Source of the DNA: Hydra vulgaris
Lineage: Eukaryota; Cnidaria; Hydrozoa; Anthoathecata; Hydridae
Reading direction: 5' to 3'
Assembly (NCBI RefSeq): GCF_038396675.1
Contig: NC_088921.1
Coordinates: forward strand, 70,082,501 to 70,146,500
Length of the DNA stretch: 64,000 bases
Both the position numbers and the translations under genes were made by a program. A model generated the notes under the pieces. The model saw only the letters and a list, made by a program, of their open reading frames with translations. It did not search any database and had not been told where the DNA came from. Position 1 is the first letter of the stretch. Each line of letters begins with the position of its first letter. Positions 23,113-34,930 of this stretch are shown here, piece after piece.

Positions 23113-25505
23113 AATACAGAATTTTGTATCTGCATTTCGTTTGGGACAAACTGGAACTGTTTTTAGCATTTTATTTATATTTCCAACTTGTTTGCAGTAA
23201 GAACATGTGGACGGCTTTCTTTTAACTGGAGGAAAACCCATCAAAAAATCTAGATTGCCAACCGTTTCTTGAACTGTTTTGTGAACATTTGCTGCTCTGA
23301 CCTAGAAATAAAAAATAATTTAAGATAATTAGTGATGTTTTCATTGTTCAAAGCCTAAATATTACGTCAAATATATCCGTATTTTAATTCTCGTAATGAT
23401 GGTAGGTTAAAAATAAAAAACCTGGGCAAACGTTATCCTGTCAACTTGTGGCTTTGGACAAATTAAATCTTTCCCGCGTTCTGGAACAAAAATTCGGATG
23501 CTATCGTTGAGACACCATTGTCTTTCTGGTGAGAGAAGTTTAAGTTTTAATATTTGTGGCGTGGTAATTTTTGAGATGAGTTGGTGTTGCCATATTTGGA
23601 ATTCTACTTCCGCACTGTCCGAATCAATCTTACAAGTAATCACTCCAGGTTTATCAAATTGAAATGTGAAAGAGTGCCATTGCTTGATATTAGGAATCGT
23701 TTTAAAATTAGGGGAAAGCTGTTTTTGCCAATCATATGTTTGAACAAAAATTGAACCATTCTCGTCACCAACGATGACTGATTTATTTAATTTTGAAATT
23801 GGAGTACTAGCTTCTATGCATGCAGCAAACTCTTTGACCGAAGCTACTTCACTTTGCCGAAACTTGGATTTCAGAATCCCAAATCCTGCATCTGGAGAGA
23901 ATTTCGTGTGACAAACAGGCAAAAATATAATAGTTATTTTTTAGTTTAACCCAACAGCTACTCTCCAAGAGAAATACTGCATTACAATGTTGTTTTTATT
24001 TTGCCCTACGCAGTTGTCAGCATGGCAATACAGGGTATCTTTGATAGAACATTTATGTTCAGCAAGGTAGTGATAAATAATACTCAAACTACAGTTTGCA
24101 CCCTTTCTGTTTAACATGTTTTTAGGTATCACATAATTGTGCTGAACACAGGCCGATTCATTTGCAATACCAAAAATCCCAACTCTAAACGGAGTTAAAA
24201 AATAGATAGGTCCAGGTTGATCTGGTAAGTTTGGTAGAAAGATTTACTGTGCAAAGTCAAAAGAAGTGTGTGAAATTTCATTTTTTTTTTGCCAGTTTGA
24301 TACAATCATGATAAACGGAACGCTCTTTCTCAACTAACTTTAGATGTTTTAACATCTCAGTTATACGCTCTTGCTTGACTTCTACTTCTGGATTAACCAT
24401 TTCATACATTTTTATAGTGTTATTCTGACACACACTGCATAAGTCCGAGCACGGACGTTGGATAACAATAAAAGGCAAGGTCATTCTTCAAACCTTTGAG
24501 AAAGCTATAATTTGCAGCAAATGCATTCCAGACAATTCACATGCAGATTTATATTTTTCATGTATGCTTTTCTTTGTCTCCCATGATGGAAGAAGCATCA
24601 TCCGATGATCTCTTATTCTTCGAGTTTTTCCGGGTAGAACTAGTGCATTGTTTTCAGCATAATTCATTATAAATTGAACAACTGCTGTGGCATCTATTTT
24701 TGTACAAGTATTTTTGGGTTGTCCTCCAGTATTGCCATGTCTACGAGGAGCAATTCCAAACTTAATGACTCGCTTGCGTAGTAAACGGAGACGTTTAGCA
24801 CCAATCCCATGCAAAAAAAGGAATGTTTTCAAACATATATTGTATCCGTGAAACCGATAATCCATCAGTGTTTTTGATCGAAGTTTATTTTGATCTTCAT
24901 AACGATTACAACACATTAGCCTTTCACTCGTGTGAAGCAGAGCACTTAACTGGACAACAATATTGTCATTCAGTTTGTTTTCATGATCAAACATCCCATC
25001 AATCTCAAAGCATTGTAGTCTGTATTCGCGTATTTCTGAATGTGAGAAGCGCGCCATATTGTTTTTATTTTTTACTCCTTGATTACATCCACGACCAGAT
25101 TTTATAAATTTTTTCCTCATCTTCATTTTCAAATAACTGTGAGTAAAGCGAACGGAGAGAAATTATTGTCTTAATGGTGTTATCAAGAACAACATGTCAT
25201 TTTGGATCGTCAGTTCATTCTGTGAAGTTGAAGCCAAAGGTGCATTCTCACTCATTGGTTCATCGTGCAAAGTCGAGGTTAAAAGTTGATTCTCATATAT
25301 CGCCGCTTCTTTTTTGTTAGATGCTTGGTTATCAGATCAATCAGACATTAAAAAATCATCATCGAAATCATTTTCACGATCTCTATATTCAAAGAAATCG
25401 TGCAGGACATCGTTGACTTCTGATGAATCTAAACCATCAGTTCCACAACTATTCAAAAGCTTTGCTATATCAGCATTTTCAGAAGTATTGGATTCAAGAT
25501 TCATA
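23113..25505 (-). pseudogene. DUF7869-like transposase candidate, multi-exon and damaged
   Basis: Minus strand. It starts MNLESNTSENADIAKLL (about 25503). A first exon, acidic in part, has one premature TGA (after FLMSD) and a TAA at its end near an acceptor CTCACAG at 25140. The next frame, 25132-24488, continues with a basic segment (RHGNTGGQPKNTC). Frame 24484-24278 has a CSVCQNN and helical stretch. At 24270-23941 comes the core: FLPNLPDQPGPIYFLTPFRV, GIFGIANES, then CHADNCVGQNKNN, the hallmark of DUF7869 proteins and a plausible RNase-H-like metal site. Frame 23922-23407 follows. A last exon at about 23301-23113 gives a zinc-knuckle-like CSYCKQVG...VPVCPKR. At least two stops and small frame shifts are visible, so this copy is probably dead. 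Confidence 0.75.
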
Positions 25506-26539
25506 ATAACTAAAAACCATCAATGTTAAAAAGTCATTAAAATTAAACTTAAAGTTTAATTTTATCTAAATTTTTTTCTACACCTAACCTGAGTCGGCTC
25601 TTATCGTTGGTTTGCAATACTAGCAGAAATTTCGCAACAAATAGTTGTTTATTTGTTATAATTAATTTGGTGTGTACGAACATCACTGTCATGCACTTCT
25701 ATTTTAATACAAAATAACCGCAATACATAGTTACATTTATGAGTTAAGTGGGCTTATTACGTGAGCATTTGAAATCAATTTGTTTCTAAAGTAGCACCTG
25801 TTAAAAGGAATTCAAAAAAGAAAATCATATTTAAAATTATTTCTTTATTTAATCTAACAATTGTTTTATCAGTCAATAATTGTTGGTACTACGATTAAAA
25901 ACATAACAAAAAATTTAATAAAATATTTGGTCACCATACTCGGTTTAAAGGGTTAATAAATAATATACAAATAAGTTATATTTTCAATAACTTCTTAGGA
26001 TTTTCAACGATTATTGATCAAAAATAAAAAGTATTATATACTGACACGCTAAAACGTTAATAATACAGCATAAAAAAATTATTAACCAGGAGTTTGTTAC
26101 TTCTCGAGGAGAGAACATTATCAAAACAGTTCTGATGAAGAGTTGGTACCTTTTCCACATTAAGAAAAAATCCTTTTTTGCAATTACCAAAAAAATTTTT
26201 TCACAAAAAAACACCTAATATATATTTTAATATGATAAAACTATAAAAAAAACAATAATCTCATTTTTGAATTTTTTGACCTGACTATTATGTCAAATAT
26301 CTCTGTAACTAAAAACTAAAATTTGGAACCTTTTCCTTGTGAGGCGCCTCATATACGAATGCAAATAAAAACACAAAGGTTTTTCATTATATATTGTAAT
26401 TTCTCTAATGCAACTCAAAATATATGAATATAATAATAAATCTACTTGCATAAAAAAGCAGTTTTCCTTTTAAATCAAAAGTTTAATGCAAAGTTTCATG
26501 TTAGTCAAAAAATTTGAATAAAATCAATTCACATAAAAA
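25506..26539. other. Non-coding parts of the DUF7869 and pogo elements
   Basis: AT-rich DNA around the nested insertion junction at 26350. The open frames 26011-26214 and 26514-26819 show no domain; the latter is antisense to the PHD-like finger. Confidence 0.4.
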
Positions 26540-27930
26540 GCAACATCGTTTAATGTGCAGTTTTCGTGTACCCAAACAGTACATACACAACAAGCTATCC
26601 AGTCAATTTGGGCACCTTTGCACCATTTCCCTTGACAAACTGGACAAAACCATTCCTCTTCATTGTTTACATCTTTTTCAATCTAGCATTTCTTTACTTT
26701 TCTTTTCTTTTTCTTTTTTATATTTTTTTTTGTTTAATTTATTGTCATTGCTTTTTTCAAGTAAATTTTTTTCGTATTGTTCTTTTCAAGTAAAACTTTT
26801 TTCCTATATGGAGAACTAGTTATAATCTGAGATTTTTCAGCTAATTTTCTTTTTGGATGATAAAGTTTTGGAATTTGAAGTATGTTTTCAAAAGTACTTG
26901 AGGAAGTAACAGTGGTTTCTGCAAAGCTTTCAATTGGCTTTAATTTATCATGACTCGTTAATTCTAATGTAGTCAACTCTGGCTGCAGTAAAATTTCACT
27001 TTTTTTTTTGGTTATCGCGTTCAAAGTTAATTTCATGAGGTATGGATAACCAAATTTTATTATTATTATCACTCAAAGATGTCCTTGGACATTTATTTTC
27101 TAACAAATGCCGATTAAATAGGTTAATTCTAGTTGCTCTAAAACTTGAAGTAGCATTTTCCATATTAGCACCTCTTAAATATGTTTCATTAAAAATTTCT
27201 TTAAAATTTTCTGTTTGTATTAGTCTTTCTGAATGGTTTCGCATCCATCTCATACATGCTTGGATAAAAAAGGTTTTCTTAAAAAATCCACGGTCCAGTT
27301 TATTAGTTGTGTGTGGTAGCGATAGGAAAAACAATCCATTGCCACGAGCATAGTCTACAAGTTTTAAGCTTTTGGTATGAGAACGATGACCGTCAAATAC
27401 AATTAAAAATTTGTTGATCAAGGTGTATCGTAAATGTTTAACAAAATGTTGTTTATATTCAAGAAATAAATCAGTATTAACCCAGCCATTTTCTGAGCAT
27501 CCTTGAATAGTTCCAACTGGAGCATCATCTGTGAGTAATAATTTCTTTTTTTTTTGCGCTTAAATATCATTATGGGTGGTACATAATGACCAACAGAATT
27601 AGATGCACATAGAATTGTTGTTGTGACTCCTTTTTCCTCACTTGTCACTGATGAAATACACCGTTTTCCTGTAGATGAGATAACTCATCTACAGGATGAC
27701 TTATGGACGCATAACAATCCAGACTCATCACAATTAAAAATTATGTAAATTACTTTCAACTTGAAATTTAAGTGAAGCCTTTTTAACACGCCAATATAGT
27801 GAATCTTTTGGCACACTAAAGTTTTTACAAGCTTTTCTTAAAGACATCGGCTTCAACTTTACTGCTGTAATAGCATTTTTCATGCCATCTTCGTTCCAGT
27901 TAGCTTAATTAGTTTTTCTCTTGTAGTTTC
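26540..27930 (-). pseudogene. pogo-type transposase (HTH, DDE, PHD-like finger)
   Basis: On the minus strand, 27905-27760 gives a pipsqueak/CENP-B-like helix-turn-helix (NWNEDGMKNAITAV, LRKACKNFSVPKDSLYWRV). 27648-27418 gives VTTTILCASNSVGHYVPP, with F-K-R-K-K-K repeats at a run of A. 27421-26996 gives FDGHRSHT, SLPHTTNKLDRGFFK and RWMRNHSE, the DDE_1 core (DGHxSH carries a catalytic Asp). Frame 27072-26734 overlaps by a shift. The C-terminus (26640-26545) encodes CPVCQGKWCKG...WIACCVC...WVHENC, a PHD-like zinc finger common in this group. Frameshifts at A/T runs (27541-27555, 27001-27010) and a deletion in the LQPLD-type motif mark it as inactive. Confidence 0.85.
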
Positions 27931-28199
27931 TCATTTAAAAATTTTTGGGCACTAAATGACAACAAAGTTATATTCTTTTAAAGTTTCGAATAAAATTATG
28001 TTTTACTTTTACATAAAATTCTTTCATAAAATGATGATAGCAAGTTTATAAATTTGCTATTGTAAACGTTTACTTAGACGACCTTTTTTAGTGACTAGCG
28101 TTGTCGCACTTTCCCCATAAATGTGAAGTTATATATTTCTTAAATACCTTCGAAACAAAATATTCTGACATAAAAAGAAGAATGGCAGTTGAAAGATAA

Positions 28200-28670
28200 C
28201 AAATAAATGATTACAAACGCAATATTATGTTTGTTCTGTTGTAAAAAATGGCAGCAAAATGGACAGATAACATTTTTTGACGTAAGAGTTATGCAGGTCA
28301 ATACCAAGAGCAACAAAAATCTGGATATAGCTGCTATATTCAGAAAACGTGAAAAGGAAAAAAAAAGAGAATATGACAAACGAGTTCGTGAAGTCAAACA
28401 TGGCAGTATGACACCACTAGTGTTTGGAACAAATGGAGGTATGGGTAAAGAATGCCATAAGTTTGTTAGAAGACTAGCCGAGAAACTATCGGAAAAACAA
28501 AACGAAAAATACTCAGTTATTATGACGTGGTTAAGAAAGAAGTAATTTTTCGAGATACCTCGCTCAACTATACTTTGTTTAAAAAGTTGAAGAACACCGT
28601 GGACTAGAAAAAATGATCTTGAAATCGGTGTTGATTTTCAGATGGATGCTCTAGAAGCAAGAATCTGAAC
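28200..28670 (+). pseudogene. Retroelement-type C-terminal fragment inside the pogo element
   Basis: The + frame 28270-28545 reads TFFDVRVMQVNT ... EKEKKREYDKRVREVKHGSM, TPLVFGTNGGMGKECHKFVR and LSEKQNEKYSVIMTWLRKK. After a one-base shift it continues as FEIPRSTILCL...SRTPW and ends near 28667. This conserved C-terminal module is shared by many retroelement-like ORFs in cnidarians and fish (FFDVRV...HGSFTPLV...GGMG...M-T-W-R). It lies between the pogo transposase start and the right terminus. I cannot name the parent clade. Confidence 0.65.
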
Positions 28671-29043
28671 TTTTTGTTTATTTGTTTCTTGTTTGCTAAA
28701 TTTTATATTATTGTAAGTATAGTTTATCAAATGGTATTAAATTTTTAAATAAAAACAAATATATTTTTTTCAAAAATGGCAGCGTACGTGAGTTTTTTTC
28801 ACAAAAGAAAATTTATTCTAATTTTTTAATCAAATTTACGCAACTCGTAAGCTTTAAACCCACTTTTCTATGTCATATTATATGAAAAAACTGATGGAAA
28901 CTACTTTAAAACATAAAAAAGCATGAAATTTTTAATATAATAAAACAAAATTACTGTATCATTTCAAAAAAATTTTTTACAAAGCTAGAAAACCTAAATG
29001 TCTCACTTTGCCCCGGTCTCTCGCTTTGTCCCAGGTTACCCTA

Positions 29044-29790
29044 CATTAAATAAGTATGGGTTGAATTTAAAATCTGACATTGTTGCATCAACACATGACA
29101 GCGCGTCTGTGATGGTTAAATATGAAAATGAAATTGACCCAATAAATCAGGTGTGTCACAACCATGCAATTCATTTGACAGTGCTAAGTGTATTTTGTTC
29201 AAAAACTTCGCAGACCCAATCAAACAATGAAACTGAATTTTCTTAAAATTATGATGAGAAGGTAACGAATACTTCAATTGCAATATCGACGAATACTTTT
29301 CCAGCGATGTAAATATTAATTTTATTGAGAACGAAGAAAAATTAGCCATAGATATAAGCAGTGTGATAAACGAAAAATATGCAAATTTTTTAGGAACTCA
29401 CCAGTTCAAAACAGCATTCTGCAAACCCATGTTGTTTAAAAGCAGGTAAAAATTTGAACTTATTGTTAGATTGTCGTATGCGCTGAAATTTTTTGATTGA
29501 TATAATCGTTTCATATTATTATGTAACCCTAAATCGTTTCATATTATTATGTGACCCTATCTATATGACTTTAGAGGAAGTAGGTGCAATGGCACCATCT
29601 GTTGACCATATTTTACGCCTTAAGGAGCTTTTAGCTATATTGGAACCTTTAGCAGAAGCTGTTATTTAGTTAAATAAAAAACAGGGAAATTTGATTATAT
29701 TCGAAGAAACTAAGGTTTTCGCTATCAATAAACTTAAAAAAATTGGCACACCTTTGGCTCTAAATATGTGTAACAAATGCCTAAAGTCAT
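29044..29790 (+). pseudogene. hAT transposase, middle part
   Basis: Resumes directly after the pogo TA: NKYGLNLKSDIVASTHDSAS and VMVKYENEI, then a CHNHAIHL motif (typical C/H block of hAT transposases). Later come LEEVGAMAPSVDHILRLKEL and EPLAEAVI. A 26-bp direct duplication (TCGTTTCATATTATTATGT) sits at 29503-29563. It ends where a LINE has inserted. Confidence 0.75.
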
Positions 29791-31600
29791 AACAATAGCT
29801 TGTATGAACCACAAATAATAGCTCATGAATTCAATAAATATTTCACTGAAATTGGATCAACTCTATCAAGTAAAATACCAAATACCCAAACCTCATTTTA
29901 TGATTTTTTGATACCTGTTGATAAAGACATTTGCTCTAAAGAATTATCTGCCGAACTATCATTTGATGAGTTTGACAAAGCTTTCAAGTCTTTAAAAAAA
30001 AAAAAAAACCACCTGGTGCATATGAAATAAACGAAAATGTTGTTATAGATTGCTACGAACAATTAAAAAATATTATTTTTAAAATTTTCAGAGCATCTAT
30101 TCATCAAGATATTTTTCATGAACGTTTAAAATTTGCCAGGGTTACCCCTATCCATAAAGAAGTCGACAGATTCAATATCAGCAATTATCGTCCTATCTTT
30201 ATTCTTTCTATATTTTCTAAGATTTTAGAAAGAATTATCTTCAACAGAGTATACAGTTATTTTAATTACAACAATTTACTTCATAACAATCAGTATGGTT
30301 TTAGAAAAGGAAATTCAACTGAACATGCCATTATTTAATTTATACATAACATCTCTAAATCTTTTAAAAAATCTCAATATACACTAGGTATTTTTATTGA
30401 CCTATCAAAAGCTTTTGATACGGTCGATCATCACATTTTAATCCAAAAAATTAAACATTATGGTTTAAACAATAGAATCTTAAAATGGTTTGAAAGCTAT
30501 TTAACAAATCAAAAACAACTTGTGTATAGTAATGATGGTCAACAAAGTGAACCCCTGAGCATAACCTGTGGTGTTCCACAAGGTTCTATTCTTCGACCAC
30601 TACTATTTTTAATTGAAAAGTATAATGTTAGCTGATGATACTAATCTTTTCCGATCCCATACTGATATTTATGAACTCTTTTCAACTACAAACAATGAAC
30701 TCAATCACATTTCTAATTGGTTCAAAGCTAATAATATAACTTTAAATATTAACAAAACAAAACGGATTACCCTTCACTCCTGCACAAAAAAACGTTTTTT
30801 TACGAAGTAATACACCTCAAATTTGTATTAATGAAACTATAATAAAAAGAATATTACTTGGAGAAAACATATTGATCATGTGAGCACAAAAATTTCCAAA
30901 AATATTGGCATTTTATACAAAGCCCGAAAACACCTAAACAAAAAAAAACTTAACCCAACTCTATTATTGATTTATACACAATTATATAAATTATGCAATC
31001 ATCGCCTGGGGAAGTACGGATAAAAATAAATTCCAACATCTTAATCGCCGTCAGAAATATGCAATTCGCGTAGTTAATTATGCGGATCGCTTTTCACATT
31101 CAAAATAATTTTTTTGGTTATATGAAGGTTCGTGATGTTTATAAACGGAACATACTAAATGTCTTATGTTTTACTTTTATATGGAAAAACGATTTATCTT
31201 TATTTGTTTTTAACGACCTTTTTTCTTTAAAACCAATAAATAAATACACATAAAGAAATAATACTTTTTTGATGAACCAAGTTCAATCAATTTAGTATTT
31301 CATATCGCATCTTTGGTATAAAATAGTAATACCAAATTTTGATCCTTCTATTACTCTTCCTGTTTTTAAAATTAAGTTAAAAAAATTCATTCCTCTATGC
31401 ACAACATTCTAAAATTCTACTAAAAATGTATGTAAAATGTATTTGTTAAATCTTCAGCTTATTATATATTAAAATGTGTTGTATCTTTGCATAATGTAAA
31501 TACGTCAAATCTTCAATATTTATATGTTATAAATAAATTTACGTAATTGTATTACGACTTATGTTTATGTAACATAATTAACTTATGAATTATGTAACAC
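29790..31600 (+). mobile_element. LINE inserted in the hAT transposase
   Basis: Begins IIAHEFNKYFTEIG (pre-RT linker) and continues with RVTPIHK, NYRPIFILSIFSKILERII, NNQYGFRKGNSTEHA, IDLSKAFDTVDHHIL, GVPQGSIL and ADDTNLF, the expected order of RT motifs. About 60 bp between GSILRPLLF and the ADD motif are deleted. The C-terminal part (FDPSITLPVFKIKLKKFI) ends near 31410, with a 3' tail to about 31600. A frameshift at an A-run (30000) and several stops: inactive. Direction is the same as the hAT gene. Confidence 0.85.
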
Positions 31601-31619
31601 GACTAACATTGTAAACTAA

Positions 31620-32064
31620 ATATGATAAAAATGAATTTTTATCATATTCATCTAGATATAATGTAAAATTAATTGGAAAACAAATACATAAACGTTTATA
31701 TTCTGAACCGGAATCGAAAATGCTTGCTGAAGTTGAAGTAATTGCACAGGAGAAAGTTGAAGTAATAGCACAGGAGAACATCTTTTTGTGAAGACATTCT
31801 TCATAACTCGTTGTTTACATTTTTAGCACCAAAACAATTTCACTTGAAAAAGAACTGGAAATTATTTAAGGAAATGGGAAGAGAAAAAATAACTTGGAAC
31901 AATTACACAAAGCACTTCTTACCATTAAGTCTACATCAATGAATTGTGAAAGGGTTTTTTCCATTGCCGGAAAATTTTCTACAAAAATACGTTCCAGATT
32001 GACTGCCGAAACACTCAGCGGTTTAGTGTTTTTAAAATATTATGATAAGGAATCAAAACTTAAC
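31620..32064 (+). pseudogene. hAT transposase, C-terminal dimerisation region
   Basis: Translation near 31935-32055 gives STSMNCERVFSIAGKF, STKIRSRLTAETLSGLVFLK and YYDK, the classic hAT C-terminus (ERVFSxAG...RxRL...LVFLK). Upstream, a 27-bp segment (GTTGAAGTAATTGCACAGGA) is tandemly duplicated. Frameshifts precede the motif. Confidence 0.8.
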
Positions 32065-32204
32065 TAACCAATTATTTACTAAAATAACTATATATTAAAT
32101 ATCAAAATTTTCCTATACTGAAAACTGAACTAATATTAACTTATCATAATACACAAAAGTATATTTATTATCTTTTATTTTTATTGTTTGATGTTTTTTA
32201 ACAA

Positions 32205-32330
32205 ATACTCGGGTAATCCGGGTAGACAAAAATTGTCCAGGTAGACAAAAATAGTTAAATTGTCCGGGTAGACAAAAAATCCGGGTAGATAAAAATTGAA
32301 GCCCGAGTACCCGGGTAGTAAAATTCACGA
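32205..32330. repeat. Subterminal CCGGGTAGACAAAAA repeats of the hAT right end
   Basis: Four to five copies of CCGGGTAGACAAAAATTG-like units. Similar CCGGGTA motifs, more diverged, are near the left end (19266-19300). Such subterminal arrays are usual binding sites for hAT transposases (established for the superfamily; binding here is inferred). Confidence 0.75.
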
Positions 32331-32354
32331 GTAATTTTATTCCCTAATTTCTAG

Positions 32355-33906
<1,552 letters not shown>

Positions 33907-34024
33907 GTTTAGCAAAAATTTTTTAACAAATATTAGTAAAAGTTCCAGGTAACAAAATAAAAACTATTCAAACTAAGATGAATAAAATTTATTTATTAGT
34001 TAAATTTTAACAAATATTTTAATT

Positions 34025-34930
34025 TTTTCTCTAATACAGAAGGCCTTCCATGTTTATTGTGTCATGTCCCTGTTTATGTAGGTGAGCTTCATAAATAAGA
34101 AGTAAATTCTCATCTGAGTGTTTTGACATTAGAAATAATTTAAAAAAAGGTTCATTTTTATGGCAATTGAAAACATGCTGATCAAATTTATCTGAACCAA
34201 TATATGTTCTACATATGTAGATGTGTAGATTAGTTCTTAATCTTAAGTTATTAATTTTGCTAATGTATGTTATTTTTCTATCACATCCATTACATGATAA
34301 AAAATAAATAATATTTTTGGATTTACATGATATTGAAATTTTAATGTTCATACTTTCCAAATGATGTGGTAAAATGGTTAACAAACTGAAGTTACATAGT
34401 ACATAGCTTCTTGACACGCATTTTAAAACCTTGCATTCATCGTTAATAAAAACTTTATGTCTTAAAATATTTTTTGGTCGACGTTGTGATAGTACAACAG
34501 AAGTGTTTTCAAAAACTGGTTTTAATTTATTGTCTAAAACAGACAGTTTCATGATACCACGTAGAGTTGTAGTCCACAAAGTTTCAAAATTATTATTTGC
34601 AAAATTTGGTGTAAAGAATTAAGACATTTTAACAGTAAATTAACATTAATAGATTTTAGTTAAGCGACAAAACGCATCCATGTAACTTTTGAAATTGTTT
34701 TGAATGTTTTCGCATTCAATTTTATTGAAGAAATACGGTAAAACTTTTGGAAATCATTTCACTTCTTCAAAATATCCTACGACTAAACAAGCATAAGGTG
34801 GAGCCATTTTTGTTCTCGTAGCTGTTCTGATTAATTGATTGAAAAACTCATTATTGATAGTAAAATTATTGTTCTTTAAAATAAAGTTAACGCTTTCTAT
34901 AGTAAAAGATTCCGAAAATTTCAAAGTTAG
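34025..34930 (-). pseudogene. Penelope-like retroelement relic (RT + GIY-YIG)
   Basis: The minus frame 34579-34031 (182 codons) carries a cysteine pair and a GIY-YIG-like nuclease region (IIYFLSCNGCDRKITYI, then LRLRTNLHIYICRTYI and a conserved H). Upstream, 34900-34760 encodes RTKMAPPYACLVVGYFEE, the RT motif that precedes the catalytic region in Penelope-like elements. The rest of the polymerase and much of the linker are deleted. The first GIY tyrosine block is degenerate. No ends were found. Confidence 0.75.

Larger units (their letters stand above)
22563..26350 (-). mobile_element. DUF7869-carrying DNA transposon, 4-bp TSD ATAT
   Basis: Inverted ends GAGGCACCTCACAGGATAAG and GAGGCGCCTCACAAGGAAAA lie at 22563 and 26350, flanked by ATAT on both sides (22559-22562, 26351-26354). 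The first ten bases are themselves nearly palindromic. The only gene (25505-23113, minus) encodes a protein with a DUF7869-like core. A 4-bp duplication plus GAGG-type ends is reminiscent of the Sola superfamily, originally described with Hydra members; that assignment is an inference. Confidence 0.85.
22252..29041 (-). mobile_element. pogo-type transposon with TA target duplication
   Basis: Terminal inverted repeats identical over the first 23 bp (starting GGGTAACCTGGGACAAAGCG), with TA at 22250-22251 and 29042-29043. Subterminal CACTTTGCCCC/GGGGCAAAGTG motifs occur at both ends (22440-22480 and 28998-29013). The transposase (27930-26540, minus) has a helix-turn-helix, a DDE core and a PHD-like finger, as expected of pogo-group elements. 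Without the nested 3.8-kb insertion the element would be about 3.0 kb, normal for this group. Confidence 0.9.
19196..32346 (+). mobile_element. hAT transposon, 13.15 kb with nested insertions
   Basis: Left end TAGGGAATAAAATCCTGGGT and right end (complement TAGGGAATAAAATTACTCGT) share a 13-bp inverted terminus. They are flanked by ACTTCTAG (19188-19195) and ATTTCTAG (32347-32354), a 7/8 match to an 8-bp hAT target duplication. The transposase lies on the + strand in three parts: a BED finger and N-terminal region (21615-22249), a middle (29044-29790) and a C-terminal dimerisation motif (31620-32064). These are separated by a pogo element and a LINE; another LINE lies in the left non-coding part. 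Subterminal CCGGGTA repeats are present at both ends. The transposase has many stops: inactive. Confidence 0.9.

Noticed and set aside
24823..25107. + strand open frame of 94 codons
   Set aside because: Antisense shadow of the DUF7869 gene, which runs on the minus strand.
27042..27353. + strand open frame of 103 codons
   Set aside because: Antisense to the pogo DDE core.
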